Assembly: GCF_001625085.1 (NCBI RefSeq)
Contig: NZ_BDAW01000031.1
Span: 1 to 64,000, forward strand
Origin: Nocardia acidivorans NBRC 108247
GTDB taxonomy: Bacteria; Actinomycetota; Actinomycetes; Mycobacteriales; Mycobacteriaceae
DNA: 64,000 nucleotides
Direction: 5' to 3'
The notes below the pieces were generated by a model that was not told the origin of the DNA, ran no database searches, and saw nothing but the letters and a program-made list of their open reading frames with translations. Shown here in pieces: positions 18,034 through 27,169 of this stretch; positions within the stretch are counted from its first letter, which is position 1; every line of letters begins with the position of its first letter. The position numbers were made by a program, and so were the translations under genes.

Positions 18034-21000
18034 ATGGGGATTCGGGTTTCCCTCGAACATCGCACCGTCTATACCTTCGATCGCCCCGTGCGCATCCATC
18101 CGCACGTGGTCCGATTGCGACCCGCGCCGCATACGCGCACCGCGATCCAGTCCTACTCCATGCATGTCTCCCCGTCCGATCACTGGGTGAACTGGCAGCA
18201 GGACGCCTTCGGCAATTTCCTGGCGCGCCTGGTGTTTCCGGAGCCGGCGCGCGAGTTGTCCATCACCGTCGGATTGATCGCCGATATGGACGCGATCAAT
18301 CCGTTCGACTTCTTCGTCGAGGATGCCGCCGAACACATCCCCTTCACGTACGCGCCCGCGCTCGCGGCGGATCTCGAGGTGTACCTGCGCCCGGTCGAGG
18401 AGGGTGAATCCGGTTCGGGGCCGGGTGAATCGGTGCGCGACTGGGCGGCGCGGCACCGGCCGCAGGGCAGTCCGCGCACCATCGAATTCCTCATCGGGCT
18501 CAATCAGGCGCTGCGCGCGGATGTCGGCTACACGATTCGGCTCGAACCCGGCGTGCAGACACCGGATCACACCCTGAACACCGGGATCGGCTCCTGCCGC
18601 GATTCGGCCTGGCTGCTCGTCGCCATCCTGCGCGAATTCGGGCTGGCCGCCCGCTTCGTCTCCGGCTATCTCATCCAATTGGCCCAGGACGTACCGTCTT
18701 TGGACGGTCCCTCGGGTCCGCCCGCCGATTTCACCGATCTGCACGCCTGGACCGAGGTGTACCTGCCCGGTGCGGGCTGGGTGGGCCTGGACCCCACCTC
18801 CGGGCTCTTCGCCGGTGAGGGGCATATCCCTCTCGCCGCCACGCCGCATCCGGTCTCCGCCGCGCCGATCACCGGCGCCACCGATCCGGTGCGGGCCACC
18901 CTGGACTTCTCCAATACCGTGCACCGCATCCACGAGGATCCACGAGTCACGCTGCCCTACAGCGATATTCAGTGGGAGCGAATCTCCGCGCTCGGCGCGG
19001 TGGTCGACGATCGGATGCGGGCCGCGGGTATCGACCTCACCATCGGCGGCGAGCCCACCTTCGTCTCCCTGGACGATCAAACCGGCGCGGAATGGACCAC
19101 CGCCGCCGACGGCCCCCGGAAACGCGAGCGCGCGGCCGATCTCGCGCAGCGCCTGCGCCGCATCTACGCCCCCGACGGTTTGGTTCAATACCGGCAGGGC
19201 AAGTGGTATCCCGGAGAACCACTGCCGCGCTGGGAGATCGCCATGCTGTGGCGCACCGACGGCGAGGCGCTCTGGCGGCATCCCGGCCTGCTGCGCAATC
19301 CCTGGTTGCCACCGGCGCCGTCACCACCCGCGCCGCCCGCCGAAAGACCGAGGGGCACGGGCGGTTCCGCGGCCGCTCTCGGCATCGGGGTACCGGCCCG
19401 CACCCAGACCGCGGCGGTGCTCGATCCGCAGGCGGCGGTCACCGCCGTGCTGACGAACGGATCCGAGACCGGGCCGAGCGAGCTCGAATCATCCGCGGAG
19501 ACAGCGGAATCCGGTATCTCGGCGCGGGCCGATGCCGGAACCGCATGGGCCGTCATCGCGCATATCGCCCAGGGCCTGGGTCTACCGGACACCCAGGTGC
19601 GCCCCGCCTTCGAAGACCCGTTGCCGCGGGTGGCCGCCCAGGCCGCGCTCCCGGCGGGTGAGCCCGTCGCCGCCTGGAACGATATTGTGCCGGAGCAGGA
19701 CTCGGCGCAGACCCGGAAAAAGCTGCTCGCCCGGCTGGACACCTCGGCGGGAGAGCCGGTCGCCTATGTGCTGCCGCTGTACCGCCGCGCGGACGAGGCG
19801 GGCTGGGCGAGCGCGGACTGGCGGCTGCGCCGCGGCCGAATCATGTTGACCGAGGGCGATTCTCCGGCCGGACTGCGCCTGCCGCTGGGTGCCATCTCCT
19901 GGCGCGCTCCCGCCCGCCGCCCGGAATCGGATCCCTTCGCACCGCGGCTGCCGCTGGAACCCTATGAGCCGGACGCAATTGTGGAGTCCGCCGACCGTGC
20001 GCCGACCACCGCGCTGGTGGCCGAGATCCGGGACGGCCAGCTCTTCGTCTTCCTGCCCCCGGTCGAGGAGTTCGGGGCCTTCTGCGATCTGGTGCGCAGG
20101 GTCGAGGAGGCGGTGCTGGCGGTCGGCCAGCCGGTGGTGCTGGAGGGTTACGGCCCGCCGGTCGACGCGCGACTGCAATCGCTGTCCATCGCCCCGGATC
20201 CGGGCGTGATCGAGGTGAACGTACAGCCCGCCGCCAGCTTCGCCGAACAGTCCGGCCTCCTCGAAACCCTGTACGAGCAGGCCAGATTGGCGCGGCTGAG
20301 CACCGAATCCTTCGATGTGGACGGCACCGATCGCGGTACCGGCGGCGGTAATCACATCACGCTGGGCGGCCCCACGCCCGCGCGGTCACCGCTGTTGCGC
20401 CGCCCGGATCTGCTGGTCTCCATGCTCCGCTACTGGCAGCGCCATCCGGCGCTGTCCTATCTGTTCTCCGGTCGTTTCATCGGACCCACCTCGCAGGCCC
20501 CGCGTGCCGATGAGGGTCGTGTGGAGGCGCTCTACGAATTGGAGATCGCCTTCGCCGAAATCGCCCGGCTCAGTGGCGGTTCCGGTGACATACCGGCCGA
20601 GAACTCCACCGCGCCCTGGGTGGTCGACCGCGCGCTGCGGCATCTGCTCACCGATCTCACCGGCAATACCCATCGCGCGGAATTCTGTATCGACAAGCTC
20701 TACAGTCCCGACTCCGCGCGCGGCCGACTGGGTCTGGTCGAGTTGCGCGGCTTCGAGATGCCGCCGCATTTCCGCATGGCCATGGTGCAGTCACTGCTGG
20801 TGCGCGCCCTGGTGCTGCGGTTCTGGGAGCATCCGTACACCGCCCCGCTGCTGCGGCACGGCGCGAATCTGCACGGTCGCTATCTGCTGCCGCATTTCCT
20901 GGCGGCCGATATCGCCGATGTCGCGGCCGATCTGCGCTCGCACGGCATCGAATTCGATATCAGCTGGCTGGATCCGTTCTCCGAGTTCCGTTTTCCGAGG

Positions 21001-21579
21001 TTCGGCACGGTGGTACTCGGGGATGTGGAGATGGAGTTGCGCGGGGCCATCGAACCCTGGAACACCCTGGGGGAGCAGAGCACCGCCGCGGGCACCGCCC
21101 GCTATGTGGATTCGTCGGTGGAGCGCATGCAGGTGCGGGTGACCGGGGCCGATCGCGGCCGCTACGCGGTGACCTGCAATGGCTTCCCGATTCCGCTCAT
21201 GGCCACCGGGAAGGCCGATGTGCAGGTCGGCGGGGTGCGGTACCGGGCCTGGCAGCCGCCGGAGTCACTGCATCCGACCATTACCGTGGACGCACCGCTG
21301 ACCTTCGATGTGGTGGATTTGGAGACCGGGCTGTCGCGCGGCGGCTGTACCTATCACGTCTCGCATCCGGGCGGCATGTTCTACGCCGGTCCACCGGTGA
21401 ACGCGGTGGTGGCGCAATCGCGGCGCAATAGGCGTTTCGAACCGGCCGGGCATACCTCCGGTCCGGTCGACATCGCCGATCTGCGTGCCAAAATGGCTAT
21501 ACAGGCCACCGATATCGGCGCTCCCGGGATCCTCGATCTACGCCGGGCGCGCACGGTGTGGGGCGCCGGCGACCGGTAG
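18034..21579 (+). CDS. transglutaminase fused to a DUF2126 amidoligase-like domain
   Basis: 1181-aa first gene of a four-gene operon. Residues to about 290 form a bacterial transglutaminase N-domain plus papain-like core: nucleophile region GIGSCRDSAWLLVAILREFG, then DLHAWTEVYLPGAGWVGLDP carrying the His and Asp. The rest, from LTIGGEPTFVSLDDQTGAEW, is the DUF2126 region (COG4196), which published comparative work places with glutamine-synthetase-fold amidoligases. The usual partners of this protein are the next two genes. Expected role: formation or remodelling of peptide/amide bonds on an unknown substrate in the cytoplasm. A Pro/Ala linker lies near residues 425-500. ATG 18034 chosen; GTG 18004 is possible. 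AATAAA-like -10 is visible some 40 bases upstream. Confidence 0.8.
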   Translation: MGIRVSLEHRTVYTFDRPVRIHPHVVRLRPAPHTRTAIQSYSMHVSPSDHWVNWQQDAFGNFLARLVFPEPARELSITVGLIADMDAINPFDFFVEDAAEHIPFTYAPALAADLEVYLRPVEEGESGSGPGESVRDWAARHRPQGSPRTIEFLIGLNQALRADVGYTIRLEPGVQTPDHTLNTGIGSCRDSAWLLVAILREFGLAARFVSGYLIQLAQDVPSLDGPSGPPADFTDLHAWTEVYLPGAGWVGLDPTSGLFAGEGHIPLAATPHPVSAAPITGATDPVRATLDFSNTVHRIHEDPRVTLPYSDIQWERISALGAVVDDRMRAAGIDLTIGGEPTFVSLDDQTGAEWTTAADGPRKRERAADLAQRLRRIYAPDGLVQYRQGKWYPGEPLPRWEIAMLWRTDGEALWRHPGLLRNPWLPPAPSPPAPPAERPRGTGGSAAALGIGVPARTQTAAVLDPQAAVTAVLTNGSETGPSELESSAETAESGISARADAGTAWAVIAHIAQGLGLPDTQVRPAFEDPLPRVAAQAALPAGEPVAAWNDIVPEQDSAQTRKKLLARLDTSAGEPVAYVLPLYRRADEAGWASADWRLRRGRIMLTEGDSPAGLRLPLGAISWRAPARRPESDPFAPRLPLEPYEPDAIVESADRAPTTALVAEIRDGQLFVFLPPVEEFGAFCDLVRRVEEAVLAVGQPVVLEGYGPPVDARLQSLSIAPDPGVIEVNVQPAASFAEQSGLLETLYEQARLARLSTESFDVDGTDRGTGGGNHITLGGPTPARSPLLRRPDLLVSMLRYWQRHPALSYLFSGRFIGPTSQAPRADEGRVEALYELEIAFAEIARLSGGSGDIPAENSTAPWVVDRALRHLLTDLTGNTHRAEFCIDKLYSPDSARGRLGLVELRGFEMPPHFRMAMVQSLLVRALVLRFWEHPYTAPLLRHGANLHGRYLLPHFLAADIADVAADLRSHGIEFDISWLDPFSEFRFPRFGTVVLGDVEMELRGAIEPWNTLGEQSTAAGTARYVDSSVERMQVRVTGADRGRYAVTCNGFPIPLMATGKADVQVGGVRYRAWQPPESLHPTITVDAPLTFDVVDLETGLSRGGCTYHVSHPGGMFYAGPPVNAVVAQSRRNRRFEPAGHTSGPVDIADLRAKMAIQATDIGAPGILDLRRARTVWGAGDR

Positions 21580-21593
21580 GCATACGCCCGAAA

Positions 21594-24500
21594 GTGGTGA
21601 CGGTGACGGTGTTCGACACGACGGCACCCGGCGAGTACGCGAAATACCGTGCGGCAGCGGCCGATACGGGCTCCTTCGATGCGGTCGGACTGCCCACCGA
21701 CGGGTATTACGACGAATTGGTGAACGGCGGTGGCGGCCTGCGCCCCAGCTGGGCCGAGCTCTCCACCGAATTCCTGGAGTTGGGCCGGGACGGGCTGCAC
21801 GCCCTGGACGCCCGGGTGCGCCGTCTCATCGAGGACGACGCCATCACCTATACCGAACTCGGCGGTGCGGCGAATGAGCCCGCGCCGCCGAAACCGTGGC
21901 GGCTCGATCCGATTCCGCTGCTCCTGGACGCCGCGGACTGGAAGGATCTGGAAGCGGGCGTGGTCCAGCGCTCCCGGCTGCTGGACGCCATTCTCGCCGA
22001 TGTGTATGGTCCGCGCCGCACCCTCACCGCGGGGCTGCTGCCACCGCGGATCGTCTTCGGTCATCGGGGTTATGTGCGTGCGGCACACGGGATCTCGCTG
22101 CCCGGGCGGCATCAGCTGTTCCTGCACGCCTGCGATATCAGCCGCTGGAGCGATGGCGGATTCCGGGTGCTCGCGGATTGGGCGCAGGCCCCGTCCGGGG
22201 CGGGCTACGCGCTCGCGGACCGGCGGGTGGTCTCGGCCGCGATTCCGCAGGCCTTCGAACTGGCCAGCCCGCTGCCGCTCAATCCCTTCGTGCGCGCCAT
22301 GCGACTGATGCTCGTCGAGGCCGCCCCGCATGCCGCCGACGAGGAACCGCTCGTCGTGGTGCTCAGCCCCGGACCGCAATCCGAAACCGCCTTCGACCAG
22401 GCATATCTCGCATCGGTGCTGGGTTTCCCGCTGGTGGAGAACGCCGATCTGGTGGTGCGGGACGGGCGGCTGTGGATGCGCTCGCTGGGCACCCTCAAGC
22501 AGGTGGATGTGATGCTGCGCCGCGTCGACGCCGAATTCTCCGATCCGCTGGATCTGCGGCCGGATTCGCGATTGGGTGTGGTCGGACTGGTGGAGGTGCT
22601 GCGCCGGGGCGCGGTGACGGTGGTCAATACGCTCGGCAGCGGACTGCTGGAGAGTCCGGCGCTCGCGGCATTCCTGCCGGAGCTGTCGCGCGCCCTGCTG
22701 GATCAGGAGCTGAAGCTGCCGAGTATCGAAACCTATTGGGGCGGAGACGATGCCCAGCGCTCGCACCTGATCGGCAATCTGCACCGGCTGATCCTGCGCT
22801 CCACCGTCGATGATTCGGTCACCGTCTTCGGCTCCCTGCTGACCCGCGCACAGCGCGCCGAATGGCGCGAACGCATTGCCGCCGAAGGCTGGAAATGGGT
22901 GGGCCAGGAACCGGCCCGATTCTCGGTGGCCCCGGCGGTCGCCGCCGGTGGCGAACTCGATGCCGCGCCCGTCGCCGTGCGACTGTTCTCGCTCGCGGGC
23001 CGGGTCGGATACCGCGTCATGGCGGGCGGACTCGGCCAACTGCATCAGCGCACCGGTCCCGACGGCGTCATCGGCGAGGCCGCCGCGAAGGACGTCTGGG
23101 TTCGCGCCGCACCCGCCCCCGCGCCCGCGGTCGAAATCCCGGAGGAGCGTGAACAGCGCGCGCCCGCCCTGGCCACCGTGGATGTCATCAGCTCCCCGCG
23201 CGTACTCAACGATCTGTTCTGGATGGGCCGCTACGGCGAGCGCGCCGAGGCCACCGTCCGGCTGCTCGACGCCACCCACGATCGCTACCAGGATTATCGG
23301 TACCGACCCTGGATGGAGGGCGCGGAGGCGATGCCGATCCTGATAGCGGCCCTGGGGCATATGACCGGCACCACGCCGCCCGCACCCCGGCGAACAGGCT
23401 CCGACGCGACGACCGCGGCAGCTCCCGCCGTGCCGGAAACGGTTGTACAGCAGGATGGTTCGCTGGGTCAGTCGCAGGGCTCCGGCGGTCAGAGTCAGGG
23501 CTCGGGTGGTCAGTCGCAAGGCGCGGGTGGTCAGGGTCAGGGCTCGGGTGGTCGGTCGCAAGGCGCGGGTGGTCAGGGCTCGGGTGGTCGGTCGCAAGGC
23601 GCGGGTGGTCAGGGCTCGGGTGGTCAGTCGCAAGGCGCGGGTGGTCAGAGCCAGGGCTCGGGTGGTCAGTGGCAGGGTGGCAGGGGTCAGAGTCAGGGCT
23701 CCGGCGGCCAATGGCAGGGTTCCGGCGATCGGAGCCAAGGCGGCTCGCCGGAGCTGTCCGCCGCCGCGCAACGTCGCCGCGAGTACTCCGACCAGCCGAC
23801 CATGCCCATCGCGCTGCCCGGCGCTTCCCGTCGCGAACACGACTACCTGGTGTCCCTGACCGTGGACCGCGAACTGTCGGGCTCACTCGCCTTCGCCGTC
23901 GAGCGCTACGGGACGGCCGCTCGCGCTGTGCGAGACCAGCTTTCACCCGATACCTGGATGATCACGGGCGCGGTCGACCGCGCGCTCTCGGAATACCGCG
24001 GCGCCCGCGGCGATCGGGGTGCGGCGCTGTCGGCGGTGCATTCCCGGACCCTGGCGGCGCTGCTCTCCCTGACCGGCATCGACGCGGAATCCACCGTGCG
24101 CGATACGGGCTGGCATGTCATGGATATCGGCCGCCGGGTCGAACGCGGCCTCGCGCTCACCTCGCTGCTCGCGGCCGCGCTCACCGGCACCTATCCGGCC
24201 CCGATCGGGCGGGTGGTCACCGAGGCGGTACTACAGGCCACCGTCTCGTCGGTGAGTTATCGCCGCCGCCAAGGTGATTCGGTCCGGGTCGCGGCCGTGG
24301 CGAGCCTGCTGCTGTTCGATCGCAGCAATCCGCGCTCGCTGGCCTATCAGCTCGAGCGGCTGGAGGCGGATTTCCTGGCCCTGCCCGCCGCCTCGGGATC
24401 CTCACGCCCGCAACGACTCTTGACCGACGCCCAGCGCATGCTGCGCCGGGTCGATCCCGCGGATCTGGAGGTCACCGACGCGACCGGCCGCCGCACCGAA

Positions 24501-24626
24501 CTCGCCGAACTGCTCGACGGCGTTCATCTGCGGTTGCGCAAGATCTCCGAATCCTTCGAGACCACACGGCTTTCGGTGCCGCGGGAGACCCAGCCGCTGT
24601 GGGGCTCCACCCGGGTGGTGGGTTGA
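21594..24626 (+). CDS. circularly permuted ATP-grasp protein fused to an alpha-E domain
   Basis: About 1010 aa. The first half is the type-2 circularly permuted ATP-grasp domain (DGYYDELV, RLDPIPLLLDAADW, VVVLSPGPQSETAFDQAYLA, VVNTLGSGLLESPALAAFLP, IETYWGGDDAQRSH). From about residue 525 the alpha-helical alpha-E (DUF403) domain follows: SSPRVLNDLFWMGRYGERAE, then after a long repetitive insert REHDYLVSLTVDRELSGSLA and WHVMDIGRRVERGLALTSLL. Fusion of these two domains and their transglutaminase neighbours are known from predicted peptide-synthesis/modification operons; biochemistry is not established to my knowledge. GTG 21594 or 21597 lies 14-17 bases after the previous stop; the ribosome site is weak, so start is approximate. 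Confidence 0.82.
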   Translation: MVTVTVFDTTAPGEYAKYRAAAADTGSFDAVGLPTDGYYDELVNGGGGLRPSWAELSTEFLELGRDGLHALDARVRRLIEDDAITYTELGGAANEPAPPKPWRLDPIPLLLDAADWKDLEAGVVQRSRLLDAILADVYGPRRTLTAGLLPPRIVFGHRGYVRAAHGISLPGRHQLFLHACDISRWSDGGFRVLADWAQAPSGAGYALADRRVVSAAIPQAFELASPLPLNPFVRAMRLMLVEAAPHAADEEPLVVVLSPGPQSETAFDQAYLASVLGFPLVENADLVVRDGRLWMRSLGTLKQVDVMLRRVDAEFSDPLDLRPDSRLGVVGLVEVLRRGAVTVVNTLGSGLLESPALAAFLPELSRALLDQELKLPSIETYWGGDDAQRSHLIGNLHRLILRSTVDDSVTVFGSLLTRAQRAEWRERIAAEGWKWVGQEPARFSVAPAVAAGGELDAAPVAVRLFSLAGRVGYRVMAGGLGQLHQRTGPDGVIGEAAAKDVWVRAAPAPAPAVEIPEEREQRAPALATVDVISSPRVLNDLFWMGRYGERAEATVRLLDATHDRYQDYRYRPWMEGAEAMPILIAALGHMTGTTPPAPRRTGSDATTAAAPAVPETVVQQDGSLGQSQGSGGQSQGSGGQSQGAGGQGQGSGGRSQGAGGQGSGGRSQGAGGQGSGGQSQGAGGQSQGSGGQWQGGRGQSQGSGGQWQGSGDRSQGGSPELSAAAQRRREYSDQPTMPIALPGASRREHDYLVSLTVDRELSGSLAFAVERYGTAARAVRDQLSPDTWMITGAVDRALSEYRGARGDRGAALSAVHSRTLAALLSLTGIDAESTVRDTGWHVMDIGRRVERGLALTSLLAAALTGTYPAPIGRVVTEAVLQATVSSVSYRRRQGDSVRVAAVASLLLFDRSNPRSLAYQLERLEADFLALPAASGSSRPQRLLTDAQRMLRRVDPADLEVTDATGRRTELAELLDGVHLRLRKISESFETTRLSVPRETQPLWGSTRVVG
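23462..23744 (+). repeat. in-frame Gly/Ser/Gln tandem repeat inside the ATP-grasp/alpha-E gene
   Basis: Imperfect tandem copies of a GGTCAGTCGCAAGGCGCGGGT-like 21-base (7-codon) unit, mixed with shorter units, encode runs of GGQSQGS/GGRSQGA. The block interrupts the alpha-E domain between two helices and keeps frame. It is a flexible linker and a probable site of strand-slippage length variation. Confidence 0.85.
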
Positions 24627-24628
24627 GC

Positions 24629-25504
24629 GTGCGCCGCTATCGAGTAGTGCACAGCACGGTCTACGTGTATTCGGACGAGGTCACCAGCTCGTACGGCCGC
24701 GCCTATCTGACCCCGCGCGAATTCCCGGGCCAGCGGCTGCTGGCGCACGATATCCGGGTGGATCCGGTGCCGTCGGATCGCTCGGTCGGCACCGATGTGT
24801 ACGGCAACACCACGCTGTATTTCCATGTGACGGCGGAGCATCGCCGCCTGGAGGTGACCGGCGAATCGACCGTGCAGGTGACGGATCCGCCGGAGGCTCC
24901 GGATCCGGGTCCCTGGGAGAAGGCCCGTCCCGCCATCGAGAACGGTCCGCTCGCGGTGGAATTCACCCTGGACCTGAACCCGCCCGAGATCATTCCCGAG
25001 GTCGCCGCCTATGCCGCAGAATCCTTTCCGCCGGGCCGACCGCTGCTGGAGGCGGTGCGGGAACTGACCACCCGCATTTACACCGACTTCACCTACAAAT
25101 CTGGTTCCACCACCGTCAGCACCCGGGTCGCCGATGTCTTCGCCGATCGCCGCGGCGTCTGCCAGGACTTCGCCCGCCTCGGCATCGCCTGTCTGCGCTC
25201 GCTCGGGCTGGCCGCCCGCTATGTGTCGGGCTATCTCGCCACCGATCCGCCGCCCGGCCGCGAGCGCATGGTCGGCGCGGACGCCACCCATGCCTGGGCC
25301 GCGGTGTGGCTGCCGGACGGCAGCGCCGACGGACACTGGGTCGACTTCGATCCCACCAACAATCAATTCGCCGACGAACGCTATGTCACCGTGGCCTGGG
25401 GCCGCGACTACGCCGACGTACCACCCATGCGCGGCATCATCTACACCGACGCCAAGGAGAGCAGCATCCGCGTCTCCGTCGACGTCGCCCCGATCGAGGT
25501 GTGA
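24629..25504 (+). CDS. transglutaminase-like cysteine protease-fold protein
   Basis: About 291 aa. Bacterial transglutaminase N-terminal sandwich (RYRVVHSTVYVYSDEVTSSY; AYLTPREFPGQRLL) followed by the core: Cys in RRGVCQDFARLGIACLRSLG, then ARYVSGYLATDPPPG, and His/Asp in DATHAWAAVWLP and HWVDFDPTNNQ. All three catalytic residues are present, so activity is plausible. It starts at GTG 24629 two bases after the upstream stop, or at TTG 24623 overlapping it (TTGA), and ends in a GTGA overlap with the metallopeptidase frame, so the operon is translationally coupled. Probably acts on the same unknown substrate as the ATP-grasp and amidoligase proteins. Confidence 0.85.
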   Translation: MRRYRVVHSTVYVYSDEVTSSYGRAYLTPREFPGQRLLAHDIRVDPVPSDRSVGTDVYGNTTLYFHVTAEHRRLEVTGESTVQVTDPPEAPDPGPWEKARPAIENGPLAVEFTLDLNPPEIIPEVAAYAAESFPPGRPLLEAVRELTTRIYTDFTYKSGSTTVSTRVADVFADRRGVCQDFARLGIACLRSLGLAARYVSGYLATDPPPGRERMVGADATHAWAAVWLPDGSADGHWVDFDPTNNQFADERYVTVAWGRDYADVPPMRGIIYTDAKESSIRVSVDVAPIEV

Positions 25505-25509
25505 AGCAC

Positions 25510-26517
25510 ATGCGCGATTTCGCCTGCCCACAATGCGGCCAGCGGTTGGCCTTCGAGAATTCGCTCTGCCTGAACTGCGGCAGCGCACTGGGTTTCAGCC
25601 TCGCCGACCGGGCGCTGCTGGTGCTGGCCCGGAACGGCGACGCGGACCCCGCGGACGGCGTACTGGACGCCGACCGCTACCGGCTCTGCGACAACAGCCA
25701 TATCGCGCAATGCAATTGGCTGGTCAAGGGATCGGGCCTGTGTGAATCCTGCCGGCTCACCCGCACCCGCCCGTCCGATCGGGACGGTAAATGGCTGCCC
25801 GCCTTCGCCGAGGCCGAGGCCGCCAAACGCCGCCTGGTCATGGAGCTCACCGAACTCGGCCTGCCCATCGTCGACCGGCACACCGATACCGAACACGGCC
25901 TGGCCTTCGACCTGCTCGCCAGCTCCGACCAGCAGGTCATGACCGGTCACCAGAACGGCCTCATCACCCTGGACCTGGCCGAGGGCGATGACGTGCACCG
26001 CGAACAGCTCCGCGTCGAGATGGCCGAGCCCTACCGCACCCTGCTCGGCCACTTCCGGCACGAGATCGGCCACTACTACTATCCGGTCCTGGTCACCGCG
26101 GCCGAATCAGACCGGGCCCGAACCCTTTTCGGTGATCCCCTGACCGATTATCAACAGGCCCTGGACCGGCACTATCGGGTCGGTCCGCCACCCGGCTGGG
26201 AGTCCGACCACGTCTCCTCCTACGCCACCATGCATCCGGCCGAGGACTGGGCCGAAACCTTCGCCCACTACCTGCACATCCGCGACACCCTCGACACCGC
26301 CGCGTCCTTCGGCTTCGCCCCGGCGGGCGCGACCATGGACCGCCCGCAACTGGGCCGCTCCGGTTTCGACCGCATCATCGAACTCTGGCTGCCGCTGGCC
26401 TGGTCGCTCAATATGGTCAACCGCTCGATGGGCCACCCGGATCTCTACCCCTTCGTCCTGGCCGATCCGGTCCTGGAGAAGATGCGCTTCATCCACGAAC
26501 TGTGTTCCGCGGCTTAG
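25510..26517 (+). CDS. putative zinc-binding metallopeptidase with N-terminal zinc ribbon
   Basis: 335 aa. N-terminal double zinc-ribbon: CPQCGQRLAFENSLCLNCGS, then CDNSHIAQCNW and GLCESCRL. The C-terminal half carries the zincin motif HEIGHYYY (in FRHEIGHYYYPVLV) and further conserved DHVSSYATMHPAEDWAETFAHY, matching the family named putative zinc-binding metallo-peptidase (COG4307). No signal sequence, so cytoplasmic. It is the last gene of the ATP-grasp/transglutaminase operon. ATG 25510 is used because it begins the conserved MRDFACP segment; GTG 25501, which overlaps the previous stop as GTGA, is an equally coupled alternative. Confidence 0.8.
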   Translation: MRDFACPQCGQRLAFENSLCLNCGSALGFSLADRALLVLARNGDADPADGVLDADRYRLCDNSHIAQCNWLVKGSGLCESCRLTRTRPSDRDGKWLPAFAEAEAAKRRLVMELTELGLPIVDRHTDTEHGLAFDLLASSDQQVMTGHQNGLITLDLAEGDDVHREQLRVEMAEPYRTLLGHFRHEIGHYYYPVLVTAAESDRARTLFGDPLTDYQQALDRHYRVGPPPGWESDHVSSYATMHPAEDWAETFAHYLHIRDTLDTAASFGFAPAGATMDRPQLGRSGFDRIIELWLPLAWSLNMVNRSMGHPDLYPFVLADPVLEKMRFIHELCSAA

Positions 26518-26973
26518 CTATTCGGGATGGGCCGTCAGCTCCATCACGGTGTACGCCCCCACGCCGGGCTTGTACGACTCGGGCACCACATTGTCCATGC
26601 GCAGCCGGAACACCCCGTCCACGGTGTCGTCCACCATGATCCGCCACTCCCAGTCGCCCGCGTAGGTCGCTGCCAGTTCGACCTGCGCGCCCGGATTCGC
26701 CGTACCCGTCAACACGGAGGGCCCCGGCTTCTGATGCCAGGTGTCACTCCACAGCGCCCGGGCCTTGCCGTCCTCGTCCGCACCGACGACCAGCAGTCCC
26801 TGCTGCGGCCCGTCCGCCGGATGGCTCCAGGTGTATCCGATCGACGTCAGATTCCCGCCCGCCCCGGTGGTGACCGTCACGGTCGCGGCGGAAGTCTCCA
26901 TGGTGTCGGTGGACATCAGCCGAAAATCGTTCGCCCCGGTCCATTGCCCGAGCGCATTCGCCAGCATCGCCAT
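26518..26973 (-). CDS. DUF1579-like beta-barrel protein
   Basis: 151 aa, convergent with the metallopeptidase gene (stops adjacent). Composition and pattern (LGQWTGANDFRLM at the start, alternating strands such as TVTVTTGAGGNLTSIGYTW, GLLVVGADEDGKARALWSD, WEWRIMVDD) suggest a one-domain up-and-down beta-barrel of the DUF1579/lipocalin-like kind that estimates to about 150 residues. I give this as a likeness, not a firm family call. Start at ATG 26973; the upstream extension to 27009 is weaker. Confidence 0.5.
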   Translation of the reverse strand: MAMLANALGQWTGANDFRLMSTDTMETSAATVTVTTGAGGNLTSIGYTWSHPADGPQQGLLVVGADEDGKARALWSDTWHQKPGPSVLTGTANPGAQVELAATYAGDWEWRIMVDDTVDGVFRLRMDNVVPESYKPGVGAYTVMELTAHPE

Positions 26974-27039
26974 GCGGCCGACAGTAGCGGCGCACCTGGA
27001 TTCCGGCACCGTATTGCCACGCTGTAAACTCTGATCATC

Positions 27040-27084
27040 ATGCAGCGGGCAAGCCTTCTCCTCGGCCGCCGCGGCGGGGTCTGA
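27040..27084 (+). CDS. putative leuA leader peptide (14 aa, three consecutive Leu codons)
   Basis: ATG 27040 opens MQRASLLLGRRGGV and a stop at 27082-27084, 85 bases before leuA. The run of three Leu codons (CTT CTC CTC) is what a leucine attenuator needs. A -10-like TAAACT ends about 10 bases before the ATG, so the peptide may be translated from a leaderless mRNA start. Confidence 0.55.
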   Translation: MQRASLLLGRRGGV

Positions 27085-27130
27085 TACGGACCGGCTCCCG
27101 TCGCGGGTGTTCGTCGTGCCGGTCTACCCC
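27085..27130 (+). promoter_or_regulatory. candidate attenuator/translation-control hairpin in the leuA leader
   Basis: After the leader stop, GACCGGC (27089-27095) pairs with GCCGGTC (27118-27124), enclosing a small CCCG/CGGG hairpin (27097-27107). The leader ORF itself holds a competing GC palindrome (about 27064-27075). This is the architecture expected of ribosome-mediated control, which has been predicted for actinobacterial leuA genes; no U-run is present, so control could be translational. Confidence 0.45.
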
Positions 27131-27169
27131 ATACCTGGGATCCAGCCACACTCTCGGAGATAAATCGCC

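Noticed and set aside
23462..23744. CRISPR array
   Set aside because: Direct repeats have no unique spacers, keep a coding frame and encode a Gly/Ser/Gln linker.
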